Source: LH-M37 sp032251315 (GTDB lineage Bacteria; Pseudomonadota; Gammaproteobacteria; SZUA-229). From it: a stretch of 31,105 nt of DNA. The translations under genes and the position numbers were made by a program. Shown here in pieces: positions 8,849 to 15,382 of the stretch. The notes below the pieces were generated by a model that was given only the letters and a program-made list of their open reading frames with translations, had not been told where the DNA came from and made no database searches. The stretch lies in contig JAVVEE010000026.1 in assembly GCA_032251315.1 (NCBI GenBank), positions 1-31,105 of the forward strand, read 5' to 3'. How positions within the stretch are numbered: position 1 is the first letter of the stretch; every line of letters begins with the position of its first letter.

Positions 8849-8890
8849 TTTTTATGTTAGAGTGAACATGTGTTTTTTAACGGAGAGAAA

Positions 8891-9217
8891 ATGATGACTG
8901 TAGCAATAAAAGACTTTCCCTATGCGCCCTCCGACTGGAGCGCCGATGAGGCGGAAGCCATCGCTCGGCAGGAGCAACTTGAGTTGGAGGATGATCATTG
9001 GGAGTTGATGAAGTGTCTTCAGGAATATTACAGCAAGAACGAGTTTCCTAAGCTGCGCGGCGCCACCGATGCGCTGGATGAGAAATTTCATAGCAAAGGG
9101 GGCATGAAATACCTGCATAAACTGCTGCCGGGCGGCCCTATTGCGCAAGGCTGTAAGCTGGCGGGCTTGAAAGTACCCGCGGGTTCTGTTGACCCATCCT
9201 TTGGCAGCAGCGCCTGA
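8891..9217 (+). CDS. DsrC/TusE-family protein lacking the terminal active Cys
   Basis: A 108-residue protein aligned by eye to DsrC/TusE over its length: DWSADEAEAIARQEQLELED, HWELMKCLQEYYSK, the KYLHKLLPGGPIAQGCKLAGL segment and a short tail. In DsrC, CysB in the QAC-FAGL segment and the penultimate CysA, 11 residues later, form the redox pair that carries sulfur; TusE keeps CysA only. Here Cys88 fits CysB, but the CysA position is Ser99 (VPAGSV), followed by an extra DPSFGSSA. Normal persulfide relay through CysA is therefore unlikely, and a regulatory or substitute role is possible. GGAGAG at 8882-8887 suits ATG 8891 or 8894; a GTG at 8870 is less likely. A Fur-like box lies upstream and a strong terminator downstream, so it is monocistronic. 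Confidence 0.85.
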   Translation: MMTVAIKDFPYAPSDWSADEAEAIARQEQLELEDDHWELMKCLQEYYSKNEFPKLRGATDALDEKFHSKGGMKYLHKLLPGGPIAQGCKLAGLKVPAGSVDPSFGSSA

Positions 9218-9240
9218 TTTAGCTGCTGCTTTCCGGACGT

Positions 9241-9269
9241 AAAAAAACCCGGTCAAGCCGGGTTTTTTT
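9241..9269. terminator. Bidirectional rho-independent terminator
   Basis: A run of seven A is followed by CCCGG, loop TCAAG, CCGGG and seven T, so the stem can extend to 12 pairs and a U-tract is produced on either strand. It lies between the DsrC-like gene (plus) and rpmG (minus), which converge here, and can stop both transcripts. Confidence 0.93.
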
Positions 9270-9294
9270 ATCAAGCCTGAATAACAGGGCAGGC

Positions 9295-9450
9295 TTATTT
9301 GATCTTCGCTTCCTTGTACATCACGTGCTTACGAACAACCGGGTCGAATTTCTTCAGCTCCAGTTTTTCCGGCATGGTGCGTTTGTTCTTGGTAGTGGTG
9401 TAAAAATGACCGGTCTCAGCCGATGAAACCATCTTAATTTTGTCGCGCAT
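9295..9450 (-). CDS. rpmG: 50S ribosomal protein L33
   Basis: A 51-residue basic protein beginning MRDKIKMVSSAETGHFYTTT and continuing KNKRTMPEKLELKKFDPVVR, then KHVMYKEAKIK. This is the standard proteobacterial L33 sequence. It is the Cys-free form, without the two CxxC zinc motifs. L33 is a component of the large ribosomal subunit near the E site. It lies 24 bases downstream of rpmB in the usual rpmB-rpmG order, with GGAG about 6 bases before the ATG. It ends before the bidirectional terminator. Confidence 0.97.
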   Translation of the reverse strand: MRDKIKMVSSAETGHFYTTTKNKRTMPEKLELKKFDPVVRKHVMYKEAKIK

Positions 9451-9474
9451 AATAGTGTCTCCTGATTAATCGAC

Positions 9475-9711
9475 TTAAACTTTTTCGCCGCGGGCGCGCA
9501 TTTCGGCCAGCACAACGTCGATGCCCTTCTTGTCGATCAGGCGCATGCCACTGGCGGTCAGGCGTAATCTCACGTAGCGGTTTTCGCTATCGACCCAGAA
9601 ACGGTGGTTCTGCAAATTAGGCAGGAAACGACGTCTTGTCCGGTTATGGGCATGAGATACGTTATTGCCGGACATAGGCCGTTTACCGGTGACTTGGCAT
9701 ACTCTGGACAT
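9475..9711 (-). CDS. rpmB: 50S ribosomal protein L28
   Basis: A 78-residue basic protein starting MSRVCQVTGKRPMSGNNVSH, followed by AHNRTRRRFLPNLQNHRFWV and ending in ARGEKV. It is the normal proteobacterial L28, a large-subunit ribosomal protein. The open frame extends 12 codons upstream, but MSRVCQVTGKRP is the family start and has GGAG about 7 bases upstream. It is the first gene of rpmB-rpmG, driven by the well-formed promoter at 9775-9803. Confidence 0.97.
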   Translation of the reverse strand: MSRVCQVTGKRPMSGNNVSHAHNRTRRRFLPNLQNHRFWVDSENRYVRLRLTASGMRLIDKKGIDVVLAEMRARGEKV

Positions 9712-9774
9712 CTTTCTAACTCCAATAGGTATAAAACATCGCTGCAAACAGCAGGCGATTCAAAATAGCCGGCA

Positions 9775-9803
9775 ATTCTAGCCGAGAAAGTTCGGCGTGA
9801 CAA
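9775..9803 (-). promoter_or_regulatory. Sigma-70 promoter of rpmB-rpmG
   Basis: On the minus strand this reads TTGTCA, a 17-base spacer and TAGAAT, each hexamer with five of six consensus bases and with ideal spacing. Transcription would start about 55 bases before the rpmB ATG. This is the clearest housekeeping promoter in the window and fits a highly expressed ribosomal operon. Confidence 0.75.
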
Positions 9804-9833
9804 GTCTGGCAGGACAAGTTCAATGCAAACGCA

Positions 9834-9862
9834 TTCAGCTGTTGCGACGACAATGGTATAGT
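9834..9862 (+). promoter_or_regulatory. Possible extended -10 promoter for folB
   Basis: TGG followed by TATAGT (9857-9862) forms an extended -10 element about 30 bases before the folB start. A weak -35 (TTCAGC, 9834-9839) lies 17 bases upstream. It is back to back with the rpmB promoter. Confidence 0.45.
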
Positions 9863-9892
9863 TGCGGTTTTTTAACCGGATATTGAGTGAAT

Positions 9893-10264
9893 ATGCCCGT
9901 GGATACTGTATTTATCGAAGACCTGCGCATCGAGACCATCATTGGCATTTATGACTGGGAGCGGGAAATCAGGCAGATCGTCAGCATAGACCTGGAAATG
10001 GCGACAGATAACAGCAAAGCCGCGGCCACCGAGAGCATCGACGACGCCCTTAACTACAAGGCGGTGGCCAAACGGCTGATTCAGTTTGTCGAAGACAGCG
10101 AGTTCCAGCTGGTGGAAACCATGGCCGAGCGCATCGGTGAAATCGTTCTCAATGAATTCAATGTGCCATGGATGCGGCTGAAATTGAGTAAGCCGGGCGC
10201 GGTCACCGGCTCCAGAGCCGTCGGCGTCATCATCGAACGCGGTGAGCGGGGCCGACATGACTAA
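9893..10264 (+). CDS. folB: Dihydroneopterin aldolase
   Basis: A 123-residue protein of normal FolB length: MPVDTVFIEDLRIETIIGIY, then DWEREIRQIVSIDLEM, with DALNYKAVAKRL and FQLVETMAERIGE. It cleaves 7,8-dihydroneopterin to 6-hydroxymethyl-7,8-dihydropterin and glycolaldehyde in folate synthesis. Glu and Lys residues in the ETMAERI and LKLSKPGAV segments fit the known active site. ATG 9893 is preferred to the in-frame GTG at 9887. The end overlaps folK by 8 bases, so the two consecutive pathway enzymes are translationally coupled. Confidence 0.95.
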   Translation: MPVDTVFIEDLRIETIIGIYDWEREIRQIVSIDLEMATDNSKAAATESIDDALNYKAVAKRLIQFVEDSEFQLVETMAERIGEIVLNEFNVPWMRLKLSKPGAVTGSRAVGVIIERGERGRHD

Positions 10265-10748
10265 AATCTACATTAGTCTGGGCAGCAATATCGAGCGTGA
10301 GCGCCACACCCGCGCCGGCGTCAAAGCCCTGCGTGAGTGTTTTGGCGAGCTGGAGCTGTCATCGGTGTATGAAAGCGAGGCCGTGGGTTTTGAGGGTGAC
10401 GCCTTCTACAATATGGTGATTGCCTGCGAGGTCGACGAAGGCGTGCACAGTGTCAACCGCAAGTTGCGCGAGATCGAAGACGCCAACGGCCGCGAGCGCA
10501 CCGGCCCGAAGTTCTCATCAAGAACGCTGGATCTGGATTTGTTGCTGTATGACGATCTCATTCTCAATGAAAACGGGCTGAAACTGCCGCGCGAGGAGAT
10601 TCTGCACAACGCCTTTGTGCTCTGGCCGCTGGCGGAGATTGCGCCGCAGCGGGTGCATCCCGAAGTCGGCAAAAGCTACGCCGAGCTCTGGCAGGCTTTC
10701 GACCTCAGCCGGGAAAACCTGAAGCCCATCCAGTTTGATTTTGCCTGA
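10257..10748 (+). CDS. folK: 2-amino-4-hydroxy-6-hydroxymethyldihydropteridine pyrophosphokinase (HPPK)
   Basis: A 163-residue HPPK, starting MTKIYISLGSNIERERHTRA. It transfers pyrophosphate from ATP to 6-hydroxymethyl-7,8-dihydropterin, the step directly after FolB. The metal- and ATP-binding signature is present as RTGPKFSSRTLDLDLLLYDD, with the two conserved aspartates in DLDLLL, and the pterin loop region YESEAVGFEGDAFYNMV is seen. ATG at 10257 gives the canonical SLGSN start; the longer open frame from 10242 lies inside folB. The next gene, yaaA, begins 37 bases later. Confidence 0.95.
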   Translation: MTKIYISLGSNIERERHTRAGVKALRECFGELELSSVYESEAVGFEGDAFYNMVIACEVDEGVHSVNRKLREIEDANGRERTGPKFSSRTLDLDLLLYDDLILNENGLKLPREEILHNAFVLWPLAEIAPQRVHPEVGKSYAELWQAFDLSRENLKPIQFDFA

Positions 10749-10785
10749 AACAAGATAAAGCCCAAAAGACTAGAGAAGATAAAAA

Positions 10786-11562
10786 ATGATCGTCACGCTT
10801 TCACCCTCCAAGGGTCAGGATTTTGCAACCCCGGCCAAAACAAAGCAGCACAGCATTCCTGATGATCTGGACGATTCGAAATTGCTGATCAGGGAAATGC
10901 GCAAGGTATGCGCTGACGAATTGCAGGCCATGATGAGTGTCAGCGAAAACATCGCCACGCTCAATGTCGAGCGCTACAAGAAATTCAAAACCCCGTTCAC
11001 GCCGGATAATGCCAAACAGGCCATCTTTGCCTTCAAGGGCGATGTCTACAGCGGCATCGGCGTTGAAGATTTCAGTGCCGATGATCTGGCCTATGCGCAG
11101 CAGCATCTGCGCATCCTCTCGGGGCTGTATGGCTGCCTGCGCCCGCTGGATCTGATTCAGCCTTACCGACTGGAGATGAAAACCAGGGTGAAAAACCCGC
11201 GCGGTGACAATCTCTACCAGTTCTGGGGCGAGCGCATCACCGACAGCCTCAACCGCGAGCTGGCCACACAGCAGGAACCGGTGCTGGTCAATCTCGCCTC
11301 CAATGAATATTTTAAATCGGTGAAGCCGAAGTTGCTGCAAGGCCGATTGCTCACCATTAATTTCAAGGAGAGCAAAAACGGCAAGACCCGGGTCGTCTCC
11401 ATCTTTGCCAAACGCGCGCGCGGCATGATGGCCGGTTACATCCTGCGCAACCGCATCGAGAACGCGGAAGCGCTGAAAAAATTCAAGGAAGGCGGTTACC
11501 GCTTTTCAAAGGCCGATTCAAATGATAACCAATGGACGTTTGTGCGTCCGCAACCGGAGTGA
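10786..11562 (+). CDS. yaaA: YaaA/DUF328 family peroxide stress-resistance protein
   Basis: A 258-residue protein with the normal YaaA length and pattern: MIVTLSPSKGQDFATPAKTK, YSGIG in the first third, LRILSGLYGCLRPLDLIQPY, RLEMKTR, LVNLASNEYFKSV and FAKRARGMMAGY. In E. coli YaaA lowers free iron and protects DNA from Fenton damage during peroxide stress; the fold binds DNA through a helix-hairpin-helix-like element near KRARG. It follows folK closely and precedes the TusA-like gene by 5 bases, so it is likely co-transcribed with both. AGAAGA about 6 bases before ATG can act as the ribosome site. Confidence 0.95.
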   Translation: MIVTLSPSKGQDFATPAKTKQHSIPDDLDDSKLLIREMRKVCADELQAMMSVSENIATLNVERYKKFKTPFTPDNAKQAIFAFKGDVYSGIGVEDFSADDLAYAQQHLRILSGLYGCLRPLDLIQPYRLEMKTRVKNPRGDNLYQFWGERITDSLNRELATQQEPVLVNLASNEYFKSVKPKLLQGRLLTINFKESKNGKTRVVSIFAKRARGMMAGYILRNRIENAEALKKFKEGGYRFSKADSNDNQWTFVRPQPE

Positions 11563-11567
11563 ATCTG

Positions 11568-11807
11568 ATGGACGACGAATCAATAGCCTGTGACATGTAT
11601 GCAGATATCTCCGGAGTGGATTGCACCACAGACTCTTCCAAACTGGCCGAGGTGCTCGACGCGCTGGCACCGAGCAAGGTGCTGATGGCCGTTGCGCGCA
11701 AGGATGCGCTGCAATGTGATGTTCCTGACTATTGCCGACAGATGAATCTGGAACTGGTCAATCAGGGCGAAGATGAGCAGCAGTTTTATTTTCTGATCAG
11801 GAAGTGA
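11568..11807 (+). CDS. TusA/SirA-family small protein with degenerate CPxP motif
   Basis: A 79-residue protein whose layout follows TusA: ADISGVDC (beta strand and N-terminal Cys19), a helix with SSKLAEVLDALAPSKVL, the segment ARKDALQCDVPDYCRQMNLE and a terminal FYFLIRK. In TusA the Cys is followed by Pro-x-Pro, which caps the helix and activates the sulfur-accepting thiol. Here it is followed by Thr-Thr-Asp, so the CPxP motif is lost although the Cys remains; Cys50 and Cys56 are further possible thiols. Classical sulfur transfer is uncertain. GGAG at 11556-11559 suits ATG 11568, so the longer frame from 11532 inside yaaA is rejected. Confidence 0.75.
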   Translation: MDDESIACDMYADISGVDCTTDSSKLAEVLDALAPSKVLMAVARKDALQCDVPDYCRQMNLELVNQGEDEQQFYFLIRK

Positions 11808-11849
11808 ACACAATTAAATGTCTCTGATCCCCTCAGGGCCATAGGGCGG

Positions 11850-11866
11850 GCATCCTCATGGGATGC
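11850..11866 (+). other. Small hairpin between TusA-like gene and tal
   Basis: GCATCC, loop TCATG, GGATGC forms a perfect 6-pair stem. No clean T-run follows, so it is at best a weak terminator for the folB-folK-yaaA-TusA-like transcript. Confidence 0.3.
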
Positions 11867-11985
11867 TATCGCAGAGTCTTTATTGATATTTTTCAATGTG
11901 CCGGAAAACGCGCGCCTGTAGTGTTTCCACTACAGCAGCCTTCTGGTGTTGCAGAATAATTTGATCAAAAAAGGAAACCTTCCCG

Positions 11986-13095
11986 ATGTTAAATGCGCAA
12001 ATTTTACACAGCAAATATGGCCAGTCTGTATGGCTGGATTTTATCGACAGGAACCTTGTGGAGCGCGGTGGCCTCAAGATACTGGTGGACGAAGGAGTGC
12101 GAGGGGTTACCAGCAACCCCACCATTTTTCATAAGGCGATTACCGGCAGTACGGATTATGATGAGGATATTCTGGATCTGGCGGAAGCGGGCGAAGGTCT
12201 GGATGAAGAAACACTGTTTCAGTGGCTGGCGATCAAGGATGTGCAAGCAGCGGCGGATATTCTAAAGGCGGTCTACATCAGCAGTGAACAGCGGGATGGT
12301 TTTGTCAGTCTGGAGGTCTCCCCGCATCTGGCCTATGATACTGAAGGCACCATTGAAGCAGCGCGTCACCTGTGGAAAATTGTTGGTCGTCCCAATCTCC
12401 TGATCAAGGTGCCGGGGACGAAAGCGGGTCTGCCTGCAATTGAACAGCTGACCGCCGAAGGCATTAATGTGAATGTCACCCTGCTGTTCTCGGTGGATCG
12501 CTATAAAGATGTTATAGAGGCGCATCGTCGTGGCGTGTCGAAAAATGCAAATCCGGGCAAGATCGCATCAGTGGCGTCCTTTTTCCTGAGCCGCATCGAC
12601 ACCAAAGTGGATGACGCCCTGGACAAGCTGGGCACCCCCGAAGCGCGGCAGCTGAAAGGACGCATTGCCATCGCCAGCGCCAGGATGGCCTACAAGTATT
12701 TCAAGGCCTTTGTTAACTACCCCGCATTCCGCGCCGAGTGTAAACGCGGCGCGCATGCTCAGCGCCCGCTCTGGGCCAGCACCAGTACAAAAAATCCGGC
12801 TTATTCAGATTTGATGTATGTAGAGTCACTCATCGGTGCTGATACGATAAATACCATGCCCCCGAAAACGCTGGATGCGATGCAGGCGCACGCGGAACTG
12901 TACGCCACACTGGAAACAGGGATGGATGAGGCGCGAGAAAACCTGGAGGCGCTGGCTGGGCTGGGCATTGATCTGGACCAGATCACGCAGGAGCTAGAAG
13001 AGGAGGGGGTGAAGAAATTTGCAGACTCCTATGACCAGCTGATAGAGGGGCTTAAGCAGAAGCGTTTCGAGCTGACCAAGCGGTACGCGGGTTAA
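11986..13095 (+). CDS. tal: Transaldolase (long, TIGR00876-like type)
   Basis: A 369-residue enzyme of the pentose phosphate pathway that moves a three-carbon dihydroxyacetone unit from sedoheptulose 7-phosphate to glyceraldehyde 3-phosphate. Family motifs are SVWLDFIDRNL (catalytic Asp), GVRGVTSNPTIFHKAITGS, VSLEVSPHLAYDTEGTI and NLLIKVPGTKAG, where Lys141 forms the Schiff base; later VTLLFSVDRYKDV and SVASFFLSRIDTKVD are present. The length and LWASTSTKNPAYSDLMYVE match the long form common in actinobacteria, cyanobacteria and many autotrophic proteobacteria, rather than E. coli TalB. It stands alone: a weak hairpin lies about 120 bases upstream and a 13-bp inverted repeat lies downstream. 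Confidence 0.96.
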   Translation: MLNAQILHSKYGQSVWLDFIDRNLVERGGLKILVDEGVRGVTSNPTIFHKAITGSTDYDEDILDLAEAGEGLDEETLFQWLAIKDVQAAADILKAVYISSEQRDGFVSLEVSPHLAYDTEGTIEAARHLWKIVGRPNLLIKVPGTKAGLPAIEQLTAEGINVNVTLLFSVDRYKDVIEAHRRGVSKNANPGKIASVASFFLSRIDTKVDDALDKLGTPEARQLKGRIAIASARMAYKYFKAFVNYPAFRAECKRGAHAQRPLWASTSTKNPAYSDLMYVESLIGADTINTMPPKTLDAMQAHAELYATLETGMDEARENLEALAGLGIDLDQITQELEEEGVKKFADSYDQLIEGLKQKRFELTKRYAG

Positions 13096-13170
13096 TAGCA
13101 GCCTGTGGAATCATTTTAAGGTGCGCAGTTAAAAATAACAGCACCCACTAATGCCCTTCTAAACAGCGTT

Positions 13171-13215
13171 AACAGCAATCCGGGCCATGTGATTGGCGTA
13201 TGCCGGATTGCTGTT
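13171..13215. repeat. Perfect 13-bp inverted repeat downstream of tal
   Basis: AACAGCAATCCGG (13171-13183) is mirrored exactly by CCGGATTGCTGTT (13203-13215), with a 19-base loop that itself has GCC/GGC ends. It is the most stable structure in the roughly 310-base gap between tal and the next gene (13096-13405). No T-tract follows at once, so it could be a rho-independent-like stop, a transcript stabiliser or a dispersed palindromic repeat. Apart from this and a possible promoter the gap shows nothing I recognise. Confidence 0.6.
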
Positions 13216-13341
13216 GTCGCCATTATGTTTTTTCACTAATCATCTTCAATTTTACATTCTGGTATTGCCTCCGGGTCGACCTGCTCTGGCGTAGGCCGCT
13301 GTCTCTGTCCACCAATTTCCCGAAGCCCCAAAAATAAAAGA

Positions 13342-13350
13342 TGTTATATT
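13342..13350 (+). promoter_or_regulatory. Possible extended -10 promoter element
   Basis: TGTTATATT contains the TGn extension plus TATATT, 55 bases before the ATG at 13406. There is no convincing -35, which extended -10 promoters can do without. Confidence 0.35.
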
Positions 13351-13405
13351 GGCGTAAGTGTTCTGAGACACAATGGACACCCGTTACTCTCAGGGGAGAA
13401 TCACA

Positions 13406-13672
13406 ATGAATGAGCAAAAAATACCGGTCCGCGTGACCGAAACCGACAAAGTCATGGATGTGGTGGTCTACAGCAAACGCCCGGAGAAAATTGAAGTGGT
13501 ACTGGGTGAGGGCGTGCATAGTGTCAAGTGCGAGCTGACACCCACGCCCAGTGGCGCGGCCTATGTGGGATCGGCCATGGGGCGAGAAATAGTCTATGAA
13601 CGCAGTCGCCAACAGGTGCAGGCCGATGTCGAGGTGGAAACCCATGACTACCGTGATTCACGGCGACGTTAG
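13406..13672 (+). CDS. Small hypothetical protein of unknown function
   Basis: An 88-residue soluble protein that I do not recognise. It begins MNEQKIPVRVTETDKVMDVV and is rich in alternating hydrophobic and charged residues (VVVYSKRPEKIEVVLGEGVH), suggesting a small beta-rich domain; the tail YRDSRRR is basic. There is no signal peptide or membrane helix, and a single Cys lies in VKCELTP. The start is supported by GGGGAG about 8 bases upstream of ATG 13406; an in-frame start at 13373 has no ribosome site. It is monocistronic, with neighbours on the same strand but more than 190 bases apart. Confidence 0.7.
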   Translation: MNEQKIPVRVTETDKVMDVVVYSKRPEKIEVVLGEGVHSVKCELTPTPSGAAYVGSAMGREIVYERSRQQVQADVEVETHDYRDSRRR

Positions 13673-13867
13673 CGCGCAGATTGGTGGTGCTGGAGCGATA
13701 TCGCCGGCGGCATTCCGCTACTGCAGCAGGGGTTGAAACCAAACGGCGCAGCGACGGTCGTATTTTGATTGATATAAGAAAATAAAACCGTGTGACCGAT
13801 AAAGCTAAAATCGGCGTACCCTGCTTTACTGCCGCAGTCTGAATCAACGCTGAGAGGAATAACCATA

Positions 13868-14205
13868 ATGGCGACAAGCAAACAGATTGAGATGCTGGGC
13901 AAACCCTTGCAGTTGCTCCTATCCAGCTCGGCAGAGAAAAAGCTGGCTGAGATAGAGCGGCCTTTATGTCTGGAAATGGAGCTCTACTTCAGCTGCCTGA
14001 TCCGCAAGCAGGTGATGAACTGAGCAGCCCGTTTGTGGTGAATGCCTCCGAGAAACTGAAAATCGGTTTTCGTCCGGTGATGACCAAAACTTGCAGCGTC
14101 AGCGGCTGTGACGGTGATGCGCCGCCACTGAGTGATTTCCCGATTGAAAAGCCGGAGCGGTACATCCCGCACTGGCTAAAACTCGATTTCAGAAAAGGTC
14201 AGTGA
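13868..14205 (+). pseudogene. Probable frameshifted gene, unknown family
   Basis: Two overlapping frames look like halves of one protein. The first starts at ATG 13868 after GAGAGGA, reads MATSKQIEMLGKPLQLLLSS and later LEMELYFSCLIRKQV, and stops at TGA 14021-14023 (51 residues). The second, in the -1 frame, is open from before 13966 and carries SEKLKIGFRPVMTKTCSV, PPLSDFPIEKPERYIPHW and LKLDFRKGQ, stopping at 14203-14205. Joining them near 14010 gives a coherent soluble protein of about 112 residues. After the second stop the same frame continues W-S-E-F-G-Y-A-T-P-S before TAA 14236-14238, which may be the original end. No slippery heptamer is visible, so decay or a sequence error is likelier than programmed frameshifting. 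The family is not known to me. Confidence 0.6.
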
Positions 14206-14302
14206 TGGAGTGAGTTTGGTTATGCGACGCCATCGTAAGGCATCAGCGATTATCGAGCCGTGCCGGCTTCATTCCGGAAAGGGCGTTCTTAGTGTATTAT
14301 CC

Positions 14303-14318
14303 CGCGATTTAAATCGCG
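14303..14318. promoter_or_regulatory. 16-bp perfect palindrome upstream of lipoprotein gene
   Basis: CGCGATTTAAATCGCG is fully self-complementary and is flanked by direct copies of CGTTCTTA (14284-14291 and 14320-14327). A -10-like TATTAT (14295-14300) touches it, so it could be an operator at the transcription start of the lipoprotein gene. Binding protein unknown. Confidence 0.4.
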
Positions 14319-14341
14319 TCGTTCTTAATTGGAGGTTTTTA

Positions 14342-15328
14342 GTGTTTCATTTATTCAGCCGGATTACAGGTGGCTTGCCGGGCAAAGTCGTAGGCGCAGC
14401 ATTGCTGAGTTTTTTCCTGATCTCATGCACCGACACCGACGGCCCTCCTGAAGATATATTTGGCGTGGCCGCAAGCGGCGCGCCGATAACCGGCATGGTG
14501 TACGTGGTTGATTCCGCAGGCATTGAGCTCAGCAAAACTATCAATTTCGATGGCTCTTATAAACTGGATGTCAGAAAAATGACCGCGCCGTTTATGCTAA
14601 AAGTGGTGGCTGATGATGGCACCGTTCCCGATCTCTACTCCTTCGCCGAGCAGGCCAATGTCACGGCCAACCTCACCCCCATGACCAACCTTGCCCTGTT
14701 TATTGCCAACGGCAATGCCGACCCCGCTGTTCTGTACGACAGCTGGCCGAGTTCCTTTGTCAATATAACTGCCGCAGGATTTAAAGAGGCGCAGGCTATC
14801 GTCAACGCAAACCTGAACACCCCGCTCACCGCTTTCGCGCTGGATCCCTTTACCTATGATTTTGTCGGCACCCGATTTACCGCCAACGGCACCGGCATCG
14901 ACGGCCTGCTGGATGCGATAACGCTGGATATTTCAGGCGGAGTCATTGATCTCTCTATTGCCGGTCTGGATCCGCTGGTTTTTGATACGGCCATTGTGAC
15001 CACCGATTATGATATCGGCGCAGACAGTGTTGCGGTGACGGGCAACTATGTCCTGAGACAGATTGTGACCATTGATGGTCTGACATCGCGCAATATCACT
15101 CTCACCATCAACTTCCCCGCCGCCTTATTGCCCACAGTGGATAATGCTCAAATTGTTGAAGAAATGTTTGTTAGCTTTTATGGCACAAAGGGCACGATCA
15201 CTTTTAATGCATTAACTGATGTTACCAGTGAGGCTGCAGAGACGGTGGCAGTGGTTGATGCAACGATTAAAGTAGACGGTGTTGATAAAAGTTATAGTGC
15301 TACCTACACCTTCACGTTGAATCCATAA
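14342..15328 (+). CDS. Predicted lipoprotein of unknown function
   Basis: From GTG 14342, which has a strong GGAGG six bases upstream, the protein has 328 residues. Residues near the start form a basic then hydrophobic stretch, GKVVGAALLSFFLISC, with a lipobox (L-I-S-Cys), so it should be lipid-anchored after signal peptidase II. The mature part starts TDTDGPPEDIFGVAASGAPI and resembles a carboxypeptidase-regulatory-like fold (TGMVYVVDSAGIELSKTINF, then DGSYKLDV). After this comes a domain with ANLTPMTNLALFIA and a beta-rich C-terminal half. The family is not one I can name. A longer frame upstream to 14210 is open but lacks a ribosome site and would bury the signal peptide. It converges on the phosphoesterase gene. 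Confidence 0.8.
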   Translation: MFHLFSRITGGLPGKVVGAALLSFFLISCTDTDGPPEDIFGVAASGAPITGMVYVVDSAGIELSKTINFDGSYKLDVRKMTAPFMLKVVADDGTVPDLYSFAEQANVTANLTPMTNLALFIANGNADPAVLYDSWPSSFVNITAAGFKEAQAIVNANLNTPLTAFALDPFTYDFVGTRFTANGTGIDGLLDAITLDISGGVIDLSIAGLDPLVFDTAIVTTDYDIGADSVAVTGNYVLRQIVTIDGLTSRNITLTINFPAALLPTVDNAQIVEEMFVSFYGTKGTITFNALTDVTSEAAETVAVVDATIKVDGVDKSYSATYTFTLNP

Positions 15329-15382
15329 CGGGCCAGTTAATCGCCCTTAGTTTTTATCGCAATCACCTCAGACCGGATGCAT

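Noticed and set aside
14006..14023. Programmed -1 frameshift site
   Set aside because: The overlap lacks an X-XXY-YYZ slippery heptamer or a clear downstream pseudoknot.
14203..14205. In-frame TGA followed by sensible codons, possible selenocysteine or TGA-as-Trp
   Set aside because: TGA ends other genes in the window (for example uppP), no SECIS-like structure follows, and the same gene already has a frameshift, so decay is simpler.
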